Counted from the stretch's first letter, positions 1-6,475 are shown. The stretch is 6,699 nt of DNA from CAYVLI01 sp964452105 [NCBI: uncultured Nitrospinota bacterium] (GCA_964452105.1 CAYVLI010000146.1:1-6699); one strand, 5' to 3'. Made by a program: numbers and translations. The notes: a model not told the origin generated them from the sequence alone.

Positions 1-966
1 GCGGTTTCGCAGATGTTTTTCAATAGCTGGAGAATCGAATAGTCCATAATCGCAGAATTTTAAATTGCTATAGATGATTCCATCGGTGGAATAGTCTTTA
101 GTCAACTGCTCAATACGCTCGATTCTCTCATCAAAGCCCGGCGTTCTGGGGCATGGTGGCTTGAGAAGGTATCTAAGGGCGAGGTTCTTAATAGGGTCAT
201 GGCTGTTTTCTATGGGATCTGAATAGTGTCTCAGGCCGGTGCAGGTATCAAAAACGACCACCGATGCTCCTGCTGTTTCTACTATGTTGAATAAGTCTGG
301 TTTATCCACGACGTTACCGATGATCATTATCCTGGAAATCTTCGAGTCCGAGGAGACGGAAATTTTTATCTTTTCAGCAAAGGTCTTGAGTTTTACTGTG
401 GTTTCATCTTTTGGGCGAGTCATTTCTTCCAGGCAGAGTTCCAATAGCTCGCTGCCTTCAAGAGGGGGATGAAGCTCTTTTTGCTTTTCAAAAAGCTCCA
501 TGATCGCTGACCTGCGGTCATTCATTGCTGAGATCGCATCTTCCAGTTTGTCGTCTGATATATCTACTTTGTATACCTTTTCCAGCCATGTTTTCAGCTT
601 TAGCAGCTGCTCCGAAAAGTAATTTATGGCAACGTCATCCCTGTTCTTCGGGACCTCCAGCATATAGGAAGGAGGGGTTTGAACATAGTTGTTCCAGAGG
701 TCATGCAGCCGTCGCATCCCGTCGCATGAGTTAGTAAAAATGATGCCTCCTATGTCTTTGAATCCATCTCTGAGGCCGGAATCGAGGATGCTTTTAAGAT
801 AAGGGCAGAAATTAGGAGGGATGTAGGCGTCAGCCTTTTTTATCTCCTCTTCCCGTCCTATCATTCGCACAGGTTCCAGTCCTGCTGCGATGACAAGCTC
901 CTCCGGTACGTATGAGCAGAGCCACCCTATTCTTTTCCTCCTTGAATCGTCATTCACTGCACTCAT
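1..966 (-). CDS. 2-hydroxyacyl-CoA dehydratase / benzoyl-CoA reductase family protein, 5' 322 codons (truncated by window edge)
   Basis: Translating the minus strand from the ATG at 966 gives 322 uninterrupted codons that run off the window at base 1, so the C-terminus is missing. The N-terminus matches the HgdB/BcrC/FldC iron-sulfur family: G-W-L-C17-S-Y-V-P-E-E-L followed by AAGLEPVR, then N-F-C54-P-Y-L-K-S, then T-N-S-C81-D-G-M-R-R-L-H-D-L-W. These three cysteines are the usual ligands of the [4Fe-4S] or double-cubane cluster. Later family-like blocks are F-D-T-C242-T-G-L-R, P-P-C272-P-R-T and L-K-F-C305-D-Y. Such proteins use a cluster for low-potential radical dehydration of 2-hydroxyacyl-CoAs, or for aromatic ring or other difficult reductions, after activation by an ATP-dependent activator. 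Family members are typically about 380-430 residues, so roughly 60-100 are missing. The start is supported by AGGAGG eight bases upstream. The substrate cannot be told; a stand-alone double-cubane protein is also possible because any partner subunit would lie outside the window. Confidence 0.88.
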   Translation of the reverse strand, partial: MSAVNDDSRRKRIGWLCSYVPEELVIAAGLEPVRMIGREEEIKKADAYIPPNFCPYLKSILDSGLRDGFKDIGGIIFTNSCDGMRRLHDLWNNYVQTPPSYMLEVPKNRDDVAINYFSEQLLKLKTWLEKVYKVDISDDKLEDAISAMNDRRSAIMELFEKQKELHPPLEGSELLELCLEEMTRPKDETTVKLKTFAEKIKISVSSDSKISRIMIIGNVVDKPDLFNIVETAGASVVVFDTCTGLRHYSDPIENSHDPIKNLALRYLLKPPCPRTPGFDERIERIEQLTKDYSTDGIIYSNLKFCDYGLFDSPAIEKHLRNR

Positions 967-974
967 TGTTCCTT

Positions 975-980
975 CCTCCT
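975..980 (-). promoter_or_regulatory. Shine-Dalgarno site of the dehydratase-family gene
   Basis: A perfect AGGAGG on the minus strand sits eight bases before the ATG at 966. It fixes the start and suggests efficient translation. Confidence 0.85.
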
Positions 981-1104
981 GCGATTTGCTATAAAAACGA
1001 CAGGTTCCAATATCCTGAACAAGGGTGGCCGTAGGTCTTATTTTTCTCGTGGAGGATCACCAATCGGCATCCGGTCTTTTCACATTTTTTGCCGGTGCGA
1101 GTAT

Positions 1105-1124
1105 TATACTGACTGTTCAGTATA
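1105..1124. promoter_or_regulatory. Perfect inverted repeat, probable TetR operator (site 1)
   Basis: TATACTGA - CTGT - TCAGTATA is a perfect 8+8 bp inverted repeat with a 4-bp spacer. It overlaps or abuts TATAAT-like boxes on the minus strand upstream of the dehydratase-family gene. A related sequence is found in front of the tetR gene itself at 1750-1769; the two share ACTGACTG and the following GTATATTATAT at the same spacing. Self-repeating operators near a TetR gene are typical of autoregulated repressors. That this TetR binds here is inferred from proximity and duplication. Confidence 0.75.
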
Positions 1125-1143
1125 TTATATCGGCAAAAAAAAA

Positions 1144-1737
1144 TTACACTTTATAAGTAGAGATAACTGATTTAAGGGTTTTTACGGTTTCCCGTAATGA
1201 TTCCGCATCCTTGGATGCCTTGCTCACGAGAATGGCTCCCTCCACGCAGCTTATGATCAAACGGCTCAACGATTCGCAATCGGTGTCGCTTCTGAGTTTT
1301 CCCTGAGATTTCGCTTTGTTTAAAAGGCCGCATAATAGCTCATCCCAAAAGACAAAGAAACTATTTGCCGCTTTTGCGAGGCCCCTGTGCGTGTCGCCCA
1401 GCTCCAGGGCGAAATTTCCGAAGAATCACCCGCCTTTGCATCCCCGGTCGATGATATGTCCCACCATACCGTCTATCATGAACTCTGCTTTTTTCAGAGG
1501 GTCTTTTTCTTCCCTCATAATGCTGTCTAAGAAGGGGCTTTCCGTTCGTAGAGCATCCTCGATAGCTGCATATGCCAGCTCTTCCTTGCTTTTGAAGTAA
1601 AAGTAAAGATTACCTCTTTTAACTCCCGAGACCCTTGAGATGTCCTCAATAGAAGTGTTCTTATACCCCTGATACTTAAAGAGGCGCCGGGCCGTTGTTA
1701 TGATTTTATTTTTTGTTGCTTCACCTTTGCTTCCCAT
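1144..1737 (-). CDS. TetR-family transcriptional regulator with one in-frame UGA (candidate selenoprotein; alternatively an interrupted gene)
   Basis: A 198-codon frame from the ATG at 1737 to the TAA at 1144-1146 is open except for a TGA at codon 104. Residues 8-60 form a TetR DNA-binding domain: the first helix, then T28-S-I-E-D-I-S-R-V-S-G-V-K and L-Y-F-Y-F-K-S-K-E-E-L. Beyond the TGA the frame gives F-F-G-N-F-A-L-E-L-G-D, then F-F-V-F-W, a G-K-L-R-S-D turn, C-V-E-G-A-I-L-V-S-K and a final amphipathic helix, all as expected for a TetR ligand-binding domain. Total length (197 residues) is normal for the family; the 103-residue conventional product would lack most of the dimer interface. The UGA falls where relatives commonly have Cys before x-x-G-N, giving C100-K-G-G-U104. 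A start at 1812 is rejected because it lies upstream of the promoter. AAAGGAG precedes the ATG at 1737. Likely target: its own gene and the dehydratase gene. Codon 104 as selenocysteine is inference; a nonsense mutation is the alternative. Confidence 0.8.
1394..1412 (-). promoter_or_regulatory. SECIS-like stem-loop just downstream of the in-frame UGA
   Basis: On the minus strand UCGCCC - UGGAGCU - GGGCGA forms a perfect 6-bp stem with a 7-base loop. The stem begins 13 bases after the UGA and the loop 19 bases after it, with G at loop positions 2 and 3. Described bacterial SECIS elements have a short stem, a loop of about 3-14 bases with a G among the first two bases, and about 16-37 bases between UGA and loop; this one fits. 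The same bases encode the family-conserved A-L-E-L-G-D stretch, so the hairpin could partly be coincidence. Confidence 0.55.
1426..1428 (-). other. In-frame UGA, candidate selenocysteine codon of the TetR regulator
   Basis: This TGA is codon 104 of the TetR frame and the only internal stop in 198 codons. The preceding residues are R-G-C-K-G-G and the following are F-F-G-N-F-A-L-E. From memory of the family, a cysteine is common at this point, and Cys-to-Sec replacement is the usual signature of a genuine selenoprotein. A SECIS-like hairpin begins 13 bases downstream. A TGC or TGT to TGA point mutation would look the same at the codon. Confidence 0.6.
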
Positions 1738-1741
1738 GGGA

Positions 1742-1748
1742 CTCCTTT
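1742..1748 (-). promoter_or_regulatory. Shine-Dalgarno site deciding the tetR start
   Basis: AAAGGAG on the minus strand lies four bases before the ATG at 1737. It supports this start rather than the in-frame ATG at 1812, which would add 25 residues encoded by promoter and operator DNA. Confidence 0.75.
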
Positions 1749-1749
1749 C

Positions 1750-1769
1750 TAAACTGACTGGTTGGTATA
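1750..1769. promoter_or_regulatory. Imperfect operator-like repeat in the tetR promoter (site 2)
   Basis: This segment aligns without gaps to the perfect palindrome at 1105-1124: both contain ACTGACTG followed, at equal spacing, by GTATATTATAT (1765-1775 here, 1120-1130 there). The arms here match the palindrome only at about 5 of 8 positions, so binding may be weaker than at site 1. It lies between the -10 region and the Shine-Dalgarno site, a position from which a bound repressor would block tetR transcription. Autoregulation is inferred. Confidence 0.65.
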
Positions 1770-1799
1770 TTATATTACCCGCATCGACAAATTTGTCAA
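1769..1799 (-). promoter_or_regulatory. Probable sigma-70-type promoter of tetR
   Basis: On the minus strand a perfect TTGACA (1794-1799) is followed by TAATAT (1772-1777, 16-base spacer) or TATAAT (1769-1774, 19-base spacer). The start codon at 1737 follows about 30 bases downstream. A 12-bp perfect palindrome, GACAAATTTGTC (1786-1797), overlaps the -35 box and may be a second protein-binding site. Confidence 0.65.
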
Positions 1800-1812
1800 G
1801 CAGTTTGTTCAA

Positions 1813-1957
1813 GGTGAAGTTCCGGGCGCGTGATTCGGGAATACCCTGCTGCAGTAAAGGTTAATTTGAATCGGTAGTGATATGGCCTTTATCAGGACCT
1901 GGCTCGGCGGGAATAAATAGATAAATAGAAGGATGTGAGTGTATAAGGTGGGTTACA
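1813..1957. other. Short intergenic region between the cyclase and tetR genes
   Basis: This 145-bp gap follows the TGA of the cyclase gene. I see no strong hairpin with a T-run and no convincing small gene. A short tandem motif (aaatagataaatagaa, around 1914-1930) is the only notable sequence. The presence of a good promoter just beyond it suggests that tetR is transcribed separately from the cyclase gene. Confidence 0.5.
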
Positions 1958-4900
1958 TCAGTTAGAAGGGATGCCTAACTTTTCAAAGATGTCTTTTACC
2001 TGCTTCAGCAGGCTTGTCCCTTCGTCTGCCTGGCCGGAGCCGACCTTGTATTCACCATAGCTTCTCAGGACGGTGGCGAGCTCATAAGTGCGGTTCAACG
2101 CTGCCAGTGATTCCATGCTCTCCTGGAAGTAAGTGGATGGGTCGTTGTTCCTTTCAATTTCAAGGAGACCTTTGAGATGCTTTATCATGGCCTGGTCGAA
2201 CTTGAAGCCGTTCTGATAGGCCAGCTCCTCCGCTTTCTTTAGGAAGCTACCCGCCTCATCCAGCTCGCCTTCCTTCAAGCAGATTTCGCCCATCAGCCTG
2301 TAGTTAGTGCAGAGCCGACCTTCGACTTTCAGCTCCTGGTGTATCTCCAGACCTTCTCGGCACAACTCCTTTGCCTCTTCGAGGAGGTTCTGGCTGCATT
2401 TGACCTGAGCCAGGTTTATACTGGCTCCGCCTATACCGTATAAGTTCCCGATCTGCTCCATCAGGCTCAGGTTCTGCCGGAAATAGTTCTCGGCTTCCTC
2501 GAGTTCGCCTCTCTTCCAGCTCAGGAGACCTATACTTGCGTAAAAAGAGCCCAGCTTCCGCTTATCGCCGATTTTTTCCATTATCTTTATGCTCATGTGG
2601 TTGTGGTGATAAGCTTTCTCCCAACTGCCCTCGAACTCATGGAGGACAGCCAGGTTGTTGTGAGCCTGAGCTATGTCTGCGAGGTTATCGCTCCCCTCGA
2701 GGATATCCAGGGCCTGCTGGCAATATTCTACTCCTTTGTCGTACTGGGCTTTCCTGCCATACAGCCAGCCGGTATTCATGCACAGGCGGGCCATTTCCAC
2801 TGAACCATCGTCTTCCCCCAGCCTGGCGAAGGCTTTTTCGTATGCTTCCATTGCGACGTCCGTTTCTCCCCTCTTTTCGTGCACCCGCCCCGTTTTTCTG
2901 AGCGCTTCGCTGGTGGTGCGCCTCGATTCTTCCAGTGAAACTATTTTGTTGAAATAGCCGAGGGCTTTTTCGTAATCGCCAATAAGCTCGTAAACGTCTC
3001 CTAACCCTTCATAAGCCGAGCAGAGGATGCCCACGTCCCGAGAGGGGTCGTCTTCCAATATCTTTATTGTTTCCCTGTAGTAGTTAATAGCCTCTTCATT
3101 GGCGTACATGTTCCTGGTCTTGTTCCCTGCTTCCAGGAGGTAGCGTGATGCCTTCTGAAATGCTTCGGCCCGACTGTAATGATATGCCAGGACTTCGTAG
3201 TATTCCTCGATACGTCCCCCGTGGATTTCTTCTATTACTTCGGCCACCCTCTGGTGAAGTTCCTTGCGTCTCTTGATAAGGAGGCCGTTGTAGGCGACCT
3301 CCTGGGTGAAGGTGTTCTTGAAACTGTACTCCCTTTCAGGAAAGGCTTTGCTCTCGTAGATGAGGTCCATGTCCTGCAGCACATCGAGAAACAGGTCCAG
3401 GTTTTCAGGAATGAGTCGTGAGAGTACAGCGGTGCTGAATGCATGACCTACCACGGAGGCGCACTGAAGCACGCTTTTGAGGGAATCATCGAGCCGGTCT
3501 ATGCGGGCCATGATCATGCCCTGCACGGTATCCGGGATTTCCACGCTATCCAGGTCTCCCTCTATTATCCAGCGGCCGTTCGACTTCCTTATCGCCCCCT
3601 GGTTTATTAGTGCTCTGAGCACCTCCTCTACATAGAAGGGGTTGCCTGCGACTTTTTTGTGTACTGCGTCCAGTAGCCGCTCCGGGATTTCGTCCATCCC
3701 CAGCAACGCTTTAACCAGTTCGGTCTCCTCCTCGGATGAGAGCTTTCCTATATTGAATTCGGAGTATCGGTCGCTGCACTTTGCCTGCGCCATCTCACCT
3801 ATGTGCATGCAGCGTTTGCCTTTTTCGGGCCTGTAAATGCACATAAGCATGAGGGGGACTTCGGAAGTGGTCTCCATGAGGTATGAGATGAGGTCCAGCG
3901 AAGTGTTATCTGCCCAGTGCAAGTCTTCCAGAGCGAGCACGAGCGGGCGATTCTCTCCCATTCCGGTCAGCAGGTTGCGGACAGCCAGGAAGGTCTGCTC
4001 CATCAACTGTTGCGGGTCGAGATACCTGACTTTCTGGCCGAGCTTGCCTTCGAACTCGATCGAAAAGAGCTTTCCAATAAATGGAATAATGTCCCCGGCG
4101 CGGTCTGACAGAGGGTCAGGTTCTTCCCCCATGAGCCGTGGGATACCTTCCAGTATGCGCTCGCGGACGCTTTCCTCGAGGTCTTCTTCTTCTATGCCCA
4201 GCATGGCTTTTATGCCGTCGAGGAATACTGAGTAAGCTATGGAATGGCCGTAGGAGAGGCAATTCCCCCTGGCCATGGTCACGCCCGCATCCCTTACCCT
4301 GGCCCTGAACTCGGCGAAGAAGCGTGATTTCCCTATTCCTGCATTACTGAGGACGGTTATAATCTGCCCCTCTCCGTTTATGAGGTCTTCCAGGCAACAA
4401 AGCAATTGCTGAAATTCCCTGTTTCGACCAACCATGGGGGCCGAGAAACCTTCCGCTTCCCTTGCAGTCTTCCGGCGGGATTTGACTTTGAGCACCTTGT
4501 ACACCGGGACCGGCTCTCGTTTCCCTTTGAGTTCCATCGGCTCCAGTGGTTCGAAGTCGAATACGCTGCGGGTGAGGTTGTAGGTGTATTGACTGACGTA
4601 TATTTCCCCGTTCGAGGCGGCGGATTCCAGGCGGGAGGCCAGGTTTACGGTGTCACCCATGACGGTATAGTCCATTTTGTAATCGGAGCCTACGCTTCCG
4701 GCGATGACCATGCCCGAATTAACGCCTATGTGCATGGAGAGCGGTTTCTCAAGCTTCACCTTGAGGGTTCGGTTGAACTTATCCAGCTCACGCATCATGT
4801 CCAGGGAGGCTCGTACGGCCAGCTCGGGATCGTTCTCGTGTGCCACGGGGGCGCCGAAAAGGGCCATTATACAGTCGCCGATGAATTTGTCGATAAAGCC

Positions 4901-5332
4901 TTCGTAGCGGTAAATGCAGTCGGACAGGACCTTGAAGCAGTTATTCATTACGGTGGAGACTTCTTCCGGGTCCAGGAGCTCTGACATGGACGTGAAACCG
5001 CTGATATCGGCGAAGAGGACGGTGACGTTTTTTCGCTCCCCTTCCAGCGACCTCTTGCTCTTTTCTATTTTATGGGCCAGTTCCTCGGGTATATTTTCCT
5101 GGGCTGTCCTCAGGAGATGTGTTTCGAGGTGAAGGGCGTCCGTTCCCTCTTTAATTCGTGGCTCCGCTGCAGCCGATGCTTGCGAGAGGTTTGCGCCGCA
5201 ATTTGCGCAGAATTTATCCCCTTCGCAGGTAAAGTCCATGCAATGGGGACAGACGTTGCTTAATCTTTTGCCGCACCGGGTACAGAACCTGGCCCCTTCT
5301 CTGATCTCTGACTGGCAACCGGAACATCTCAT
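1958..5332 (-). CDS. Zinc-ribbon / class III adenylate cyclase / STAND ATPase / TPR signalling protein
   Basis: This 1124-residue protein has four parts. Residues 1-50 hold paired zinc-ribbon knuckles (C3xxC6, C17xxC20, C28xxC31, C42xxC45, with C36 extra). Residues about 98-282 are a class III nucleotide cyclase domain: metal-binding Asp109 (LFADISGFT) and Asp153 (FIGD), adenine-selecting Lys149, Thr223 at the partner position, and catalytic Asn230 and Arg234 (GDTVNLASRLE). The Lys/Thr pair is that of CyaC and mammalian soluble adenylate cyclase, so cAMP is the likely product. Residues about 299-700 are an AAA/STAND ATPase module with A-G-I-G-K335-S336 and a Walker B region ending L-E-D-L-H-W-A-D (468-475); the first Walker A glycine is Ser329. 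From about 766 to the C-terminus there are roughly eight TPR-like repeats. No membrane segment is seen, so it should be cytoplasmic. The architecture suggests that binding of a partner by the TPRs, gated by ATP, controls cyclase activity. AGGGGA nine bases upstream supports the ATG at 5332. The input signal is unknown. Confidence 0.93.
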   Translation of the reverse strand: MRCSGCQSEIREGARFCTRCGKRLSNVCPHCMDFTCEGDKFCANCGANLSQASAAAEPRIKEGTDALHLETHLLRTAQENIPEELAHKIEKSKRSLEGERKNVTVLFADISGFTSMSELLDPEEVSTVMNNCFKVLSDCIYRYEGFIDKFIGDCIMALFGAPVAHENDPELAVRASLDMMRELDKFNRTLKVKLEKPLSMHIGVNSGMVIAGSVGSDYKMDYTVMGDTVNLASRLESAASNGEIYVSQYTYNLTRSVFDFEPLEPMELKGKREPVPVYKVLKVKSRRKTAREAEGFSAPMVGRNREFQQLLCCLEDLINGEGQIITVLSNAGIGKSRFFAEFRARVRDAGVTMARGNCLSYGHSIAYSVFLDGIKAMLGIEEEDLEESVRERILEGIPRLMGEEPDPLSDRAGDIIPFIGKLFSIEFEGKLGQKVRYLDPQQLMEQTFLAVRNLLTGMGENRPLVLALEDLHWADNTSLDLISYLMETTSEVPLMLMCIYRPEKGKRCMHIGEMAQAKCSDRYSEFNIGKLSSEEETELVKALLGMDEIPERLLDAVHKKVAGNPFYVEEVLRALINQGAIRKSNGRWIIEGDLDSVEIPDTVQGMIMARIDRLDDSLKSVLQCASVVGHAFSTAVLSRLIPENLDLFLDVLQDMDLIYESKAFPEREYSFKNTFTQEVAYNGLLIKRRKELHQRVAEVIEEIHGGRIEEYYEVLAYHYSRAEAFQKASRYLLEAGNKTRNMYANEEAINYYRETIKILEDDPSRDVGILCSAYEGLGDVYELIGDYEKALGYFNKIVSLEESRRTTSEALRKTGRVHEKRGETDVAMEAYEKAFARLGEDDGSVEMARLCMNTGWLYGRKAQYDKGVEYCQQALDILEGSDNLADIAQAHNNLAVLHEFEGSWEKAYHHNHMSIKIMEKIGDKRKLGSFYASIGLLSWKRGELEEAENYFRQNLSLMEQIGNLYGIGGASINLAQVKCSQNLLEEAKELCREGLEIHQELKVEGRLCTNYRLMGEICLKEGELDEAGSFLKKAEELAYQNGFKFDQAMIKHLKGLLEIERNNDPSTYFQESMESLAALNRTYELATVLRSYGEYKVGSGQADEGTSLLKQVKDIFEKLGIPSN

Positions 5333-5509
5333 ACTCTTTTCCCCTGATTAGCTACTTAGCTTGCAAGAACCTTCGCTTCGTTCAGGATGACAGGCAAAAC
5401 GGCCTGTGTGTATCATGCTGAGTCACTTGGGACAGTCTCTTACCGCCATTTTTAGAAGAGGATTATTAAGGACGTAGCTGCTCGCTACTGGCGCTTAAGC
5501 CATGTAGTT
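5333..5509. other. Intergenic region between nrnA and the cyclase gene
   Basis: The 177-bp gap contains an interspersed-repeat-like hairpin near the cyclase end (5371-5425) and a small 5-bp inverted repeat, GTAGC/GCTAC (5474-5488), about 40 bases after the nrnA stop but without a T-run. I see no obvious promoter for the cyclase gene and no coding potential. Confidence 0.5.
5371..5425. repeat. Hairpin-forming interspersed-repeat-like element
   Basis: The plus strand carries CTTCGCTTCGTTCAGGATGAC (split here as CTTCGCTTCG at 5371-5380 and TTCAGGATGAC at 5381-5391), a phrase familiar from small intergenic repeats in many bacterial genomes. It is followed by a complementary segment TATCATGCTGA (5411-5421). 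Together they fold as TCAG/CTGA and ATGA/TCAT around a G-G mismatch, then CAGGC/GCCTG with an AAAACG loop and a six-base bulge on the 3' side. Only one copy is in this window, so its repeat status rests on recollection. Confidence 0.45.
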
Positions 5510-6475
5510 TTAGAGGTGCTTCTCGGTCTCTTTCAGGAGCTTTTCCCTGATTTCATCAAGGCCTCCGCGAAGCCTGCATCCGGCGGCCTTGTCGTGGCCG
5601 CCGCCATCGAAGGCATGGGCGATTTCGTTTACTTTAACTTTATCTTTTGCTCTCAAGCTGACACGGAATCTCCCTCGCTCCTGCTCTCTCGCGAAGATAG
5701 AAACTTCCACTCCGCTAATGTGCAGGGGATAATCGACGAAGCCATCTGTGTCCTCAATGGCCTCGCCCTCGTAAAGCAAATCTTCATGGTTCAGGTGCAT
5801 GAAACCGACCCTGTCGTTGAAGTGCAGCTCCATGTTCCGGAGCACTTTTCCCAGGGCTATCACGAATGCTTTGTTTTTGTCATAATAGACGGCGTTTGCA
5901 ATGGAGTGGGGATCGGCGCCTTCTTCTATCATCTCGGCGCATATTCGTAGCGCAGGGCCGTTCGTATTGGAGAAACGGAACCTGCCGGTATCGAACATTA
6001 TCGAGGTATATATCTGAGAGGCAATTTTAGAGTCGAATCCCATATTCAGGTGCTTTACTACCTCATATATAAGCTCGCAGTTGCCGCTGGCGTTTTTATC
6101 CGTGAGGTTTATCGTTCCGAAGTTGTCGTTGTCAGCGTGATGGTCGATGTTAAGGGTGGGAACTCCCGGTGGAATCAGCTTGCGCACCTCTCCCAGTCGT
6201 CCGAGGTTTGAGCTGTCGAGCGCGATCATGTTTTCGACTCTGAAATCTCCCAACACATTCGGAGAGTATAGGAGGATTTTGTGGAAATTGGAGAGGAAAG
6301 AGAATTTCTCCGGGGGAGGGTCTTGCAGGACCACCCGATAGACCTTCCCCAGCCTATCCAGTATCTCGCTGAATACAAGAACCGAGCCGACTGCATCACC
6401 GTCGGGGCTTATGTGGGCGGAAATCAGGAAATTACTCCCTTTGACGAGGAACTCCTTTATGTCATCGAGCACCAT
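5510..6475 (-). CDS. nrnA: Bifunctional nano-RNase / pAp (pApA) phosphatase, DHH-DHHA1 family
   Basis: The 321-residue length and motif order match NrnA. The DHH domain shows S-A-H21-I-S-P-D25-G-D27-A-V-G-S, then A-L-D87-S-S (motif II), N-I-D111-H-H (the family motif) and I-M-F-D162-T-G-R, which together bind the two catalytic metal ions. The DHHA1 substrate domain ends with F-D-G-G-G-H294-D-K-A-A-G. NrnA enzymes in the cytoplasm hydrolyse 2-5 nt RNA fragments, and in various species also 3'-phosphoadenosine 5'-phosphate or pApA from c-di-AMP breakdown; which activity dominates here cannot be read from sequence. It lies 147 bp after a probable hisG rather than in the common rbfA-nrnA-truB cluster. 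A purine-rich stretch (GGAGAGGGGG) lies upstream of the ATG at 6475, though its spacing is rather long. All catalytic residues are intact. Confidence 0.92.
   Translation of the reverse strand: MVLDDIKEFLVKGSNFLISAHISPDGDAVGSVLVFSEILDRLGKVYRVVLQDPPPEKFSFLSNFHKILLYSPNVLGDFRVENMIALDSSNLGRLGEVRKLIPPGVPTLNIDHHADNDNFGTINLTDKNASGNCELIYEVVKHLNMGFDSKIASQIYTSIMFDTGRFRFSNTNGPALRICAEMIEEGADPHSIANAVYYDKNKAFVIALGKVLRNMELHFNDRVGFMHLNHEDLLYEGEAIEDTDGFVDYPLHISGVEVSIFAREQERGRFRVSLRAKDKVKVNEIAHAFDGGGHDKAAGCRLRGGLDEIREKLLKETEKHL

Larger units (their letters stand above)
967..1143 (-). promoter_or_regulatory. Intergenic leader and promoter region of the dehydratase-family gene
   Basis: This 177-bp gap separates the tetR stop codon from the dehydratase start. 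On the minus strand it begins with a run of nine T (1135-1143) directly after the tetR TAA, which could weaken read-through although only a weak stem precedes it. It continues into an AT-rich stretch with two TATAAT hexamers (1124-1129 and 1103-1108) that overlap a perfect inverted repeat, and then about 100-130 bases of leader before the Shine-Dalgarno site. No good -35 TTGACA is visible at 17 bases from either TATAAT, so the promoter is inferred mainly from the -10-like boxes and from resemblance to the tetR promoter region. Confidence 0.5.

Noticed and set aside
989-1060. A short minus-strand frame in the dehydratase leader giving a 23-residue Cys-containing peptide from a GTG
   Set aside because: No Shine-Dalgarno site and no recognisable pattern; it may be chance, although the open frame extends somewhat further upstream.
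1316-1600. A 94-codon plus-strand frame over the tetR gene
   Set aside because: It is the antisense shadow of the TetR coding region, which shows clear family motifs on the other strand.
1426-1737. The TetR gene treated simply as a pseudogene cut off at codon 104
   Set aside because: Not fully excluded, but the intact 93-codon continuation, the placement of UGA at a family Cys position and the SECIS-like hairpin make plain decay less likely than recoding or a very recent mutation.
1738-1812. An upstream in-frame ATG (1812) that would add 25 residues to the TetR protein
   Set aside because: The extra codons cover the TTGACA/TATAAT promoter and operator-like repeat, have no homology to TetR N-termini, and a good Shine-Dalgarno site lies before the ATG at 1737.
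4406-4984. A 192-codon open frame on the plus strand
   Set aside because: It lies wholly antisense to the catalytic cyclase and ATPase domains, and its sequence resembles no family; the opposite strand carries intact motifs.
5474-5488. GTAGC/GCTAC hairpin downstream of nrnA considered as a terminator
   Set aside because: The stem is only five base pairs and is not followed by a T-run on the minus strand.
5516-5950. A 144-codon open frame on the plus strand
   Set aside because: It is antisense to the DHHA1 half of nrnA, whose catalytic and substrate motifs are intact on the minus strand.
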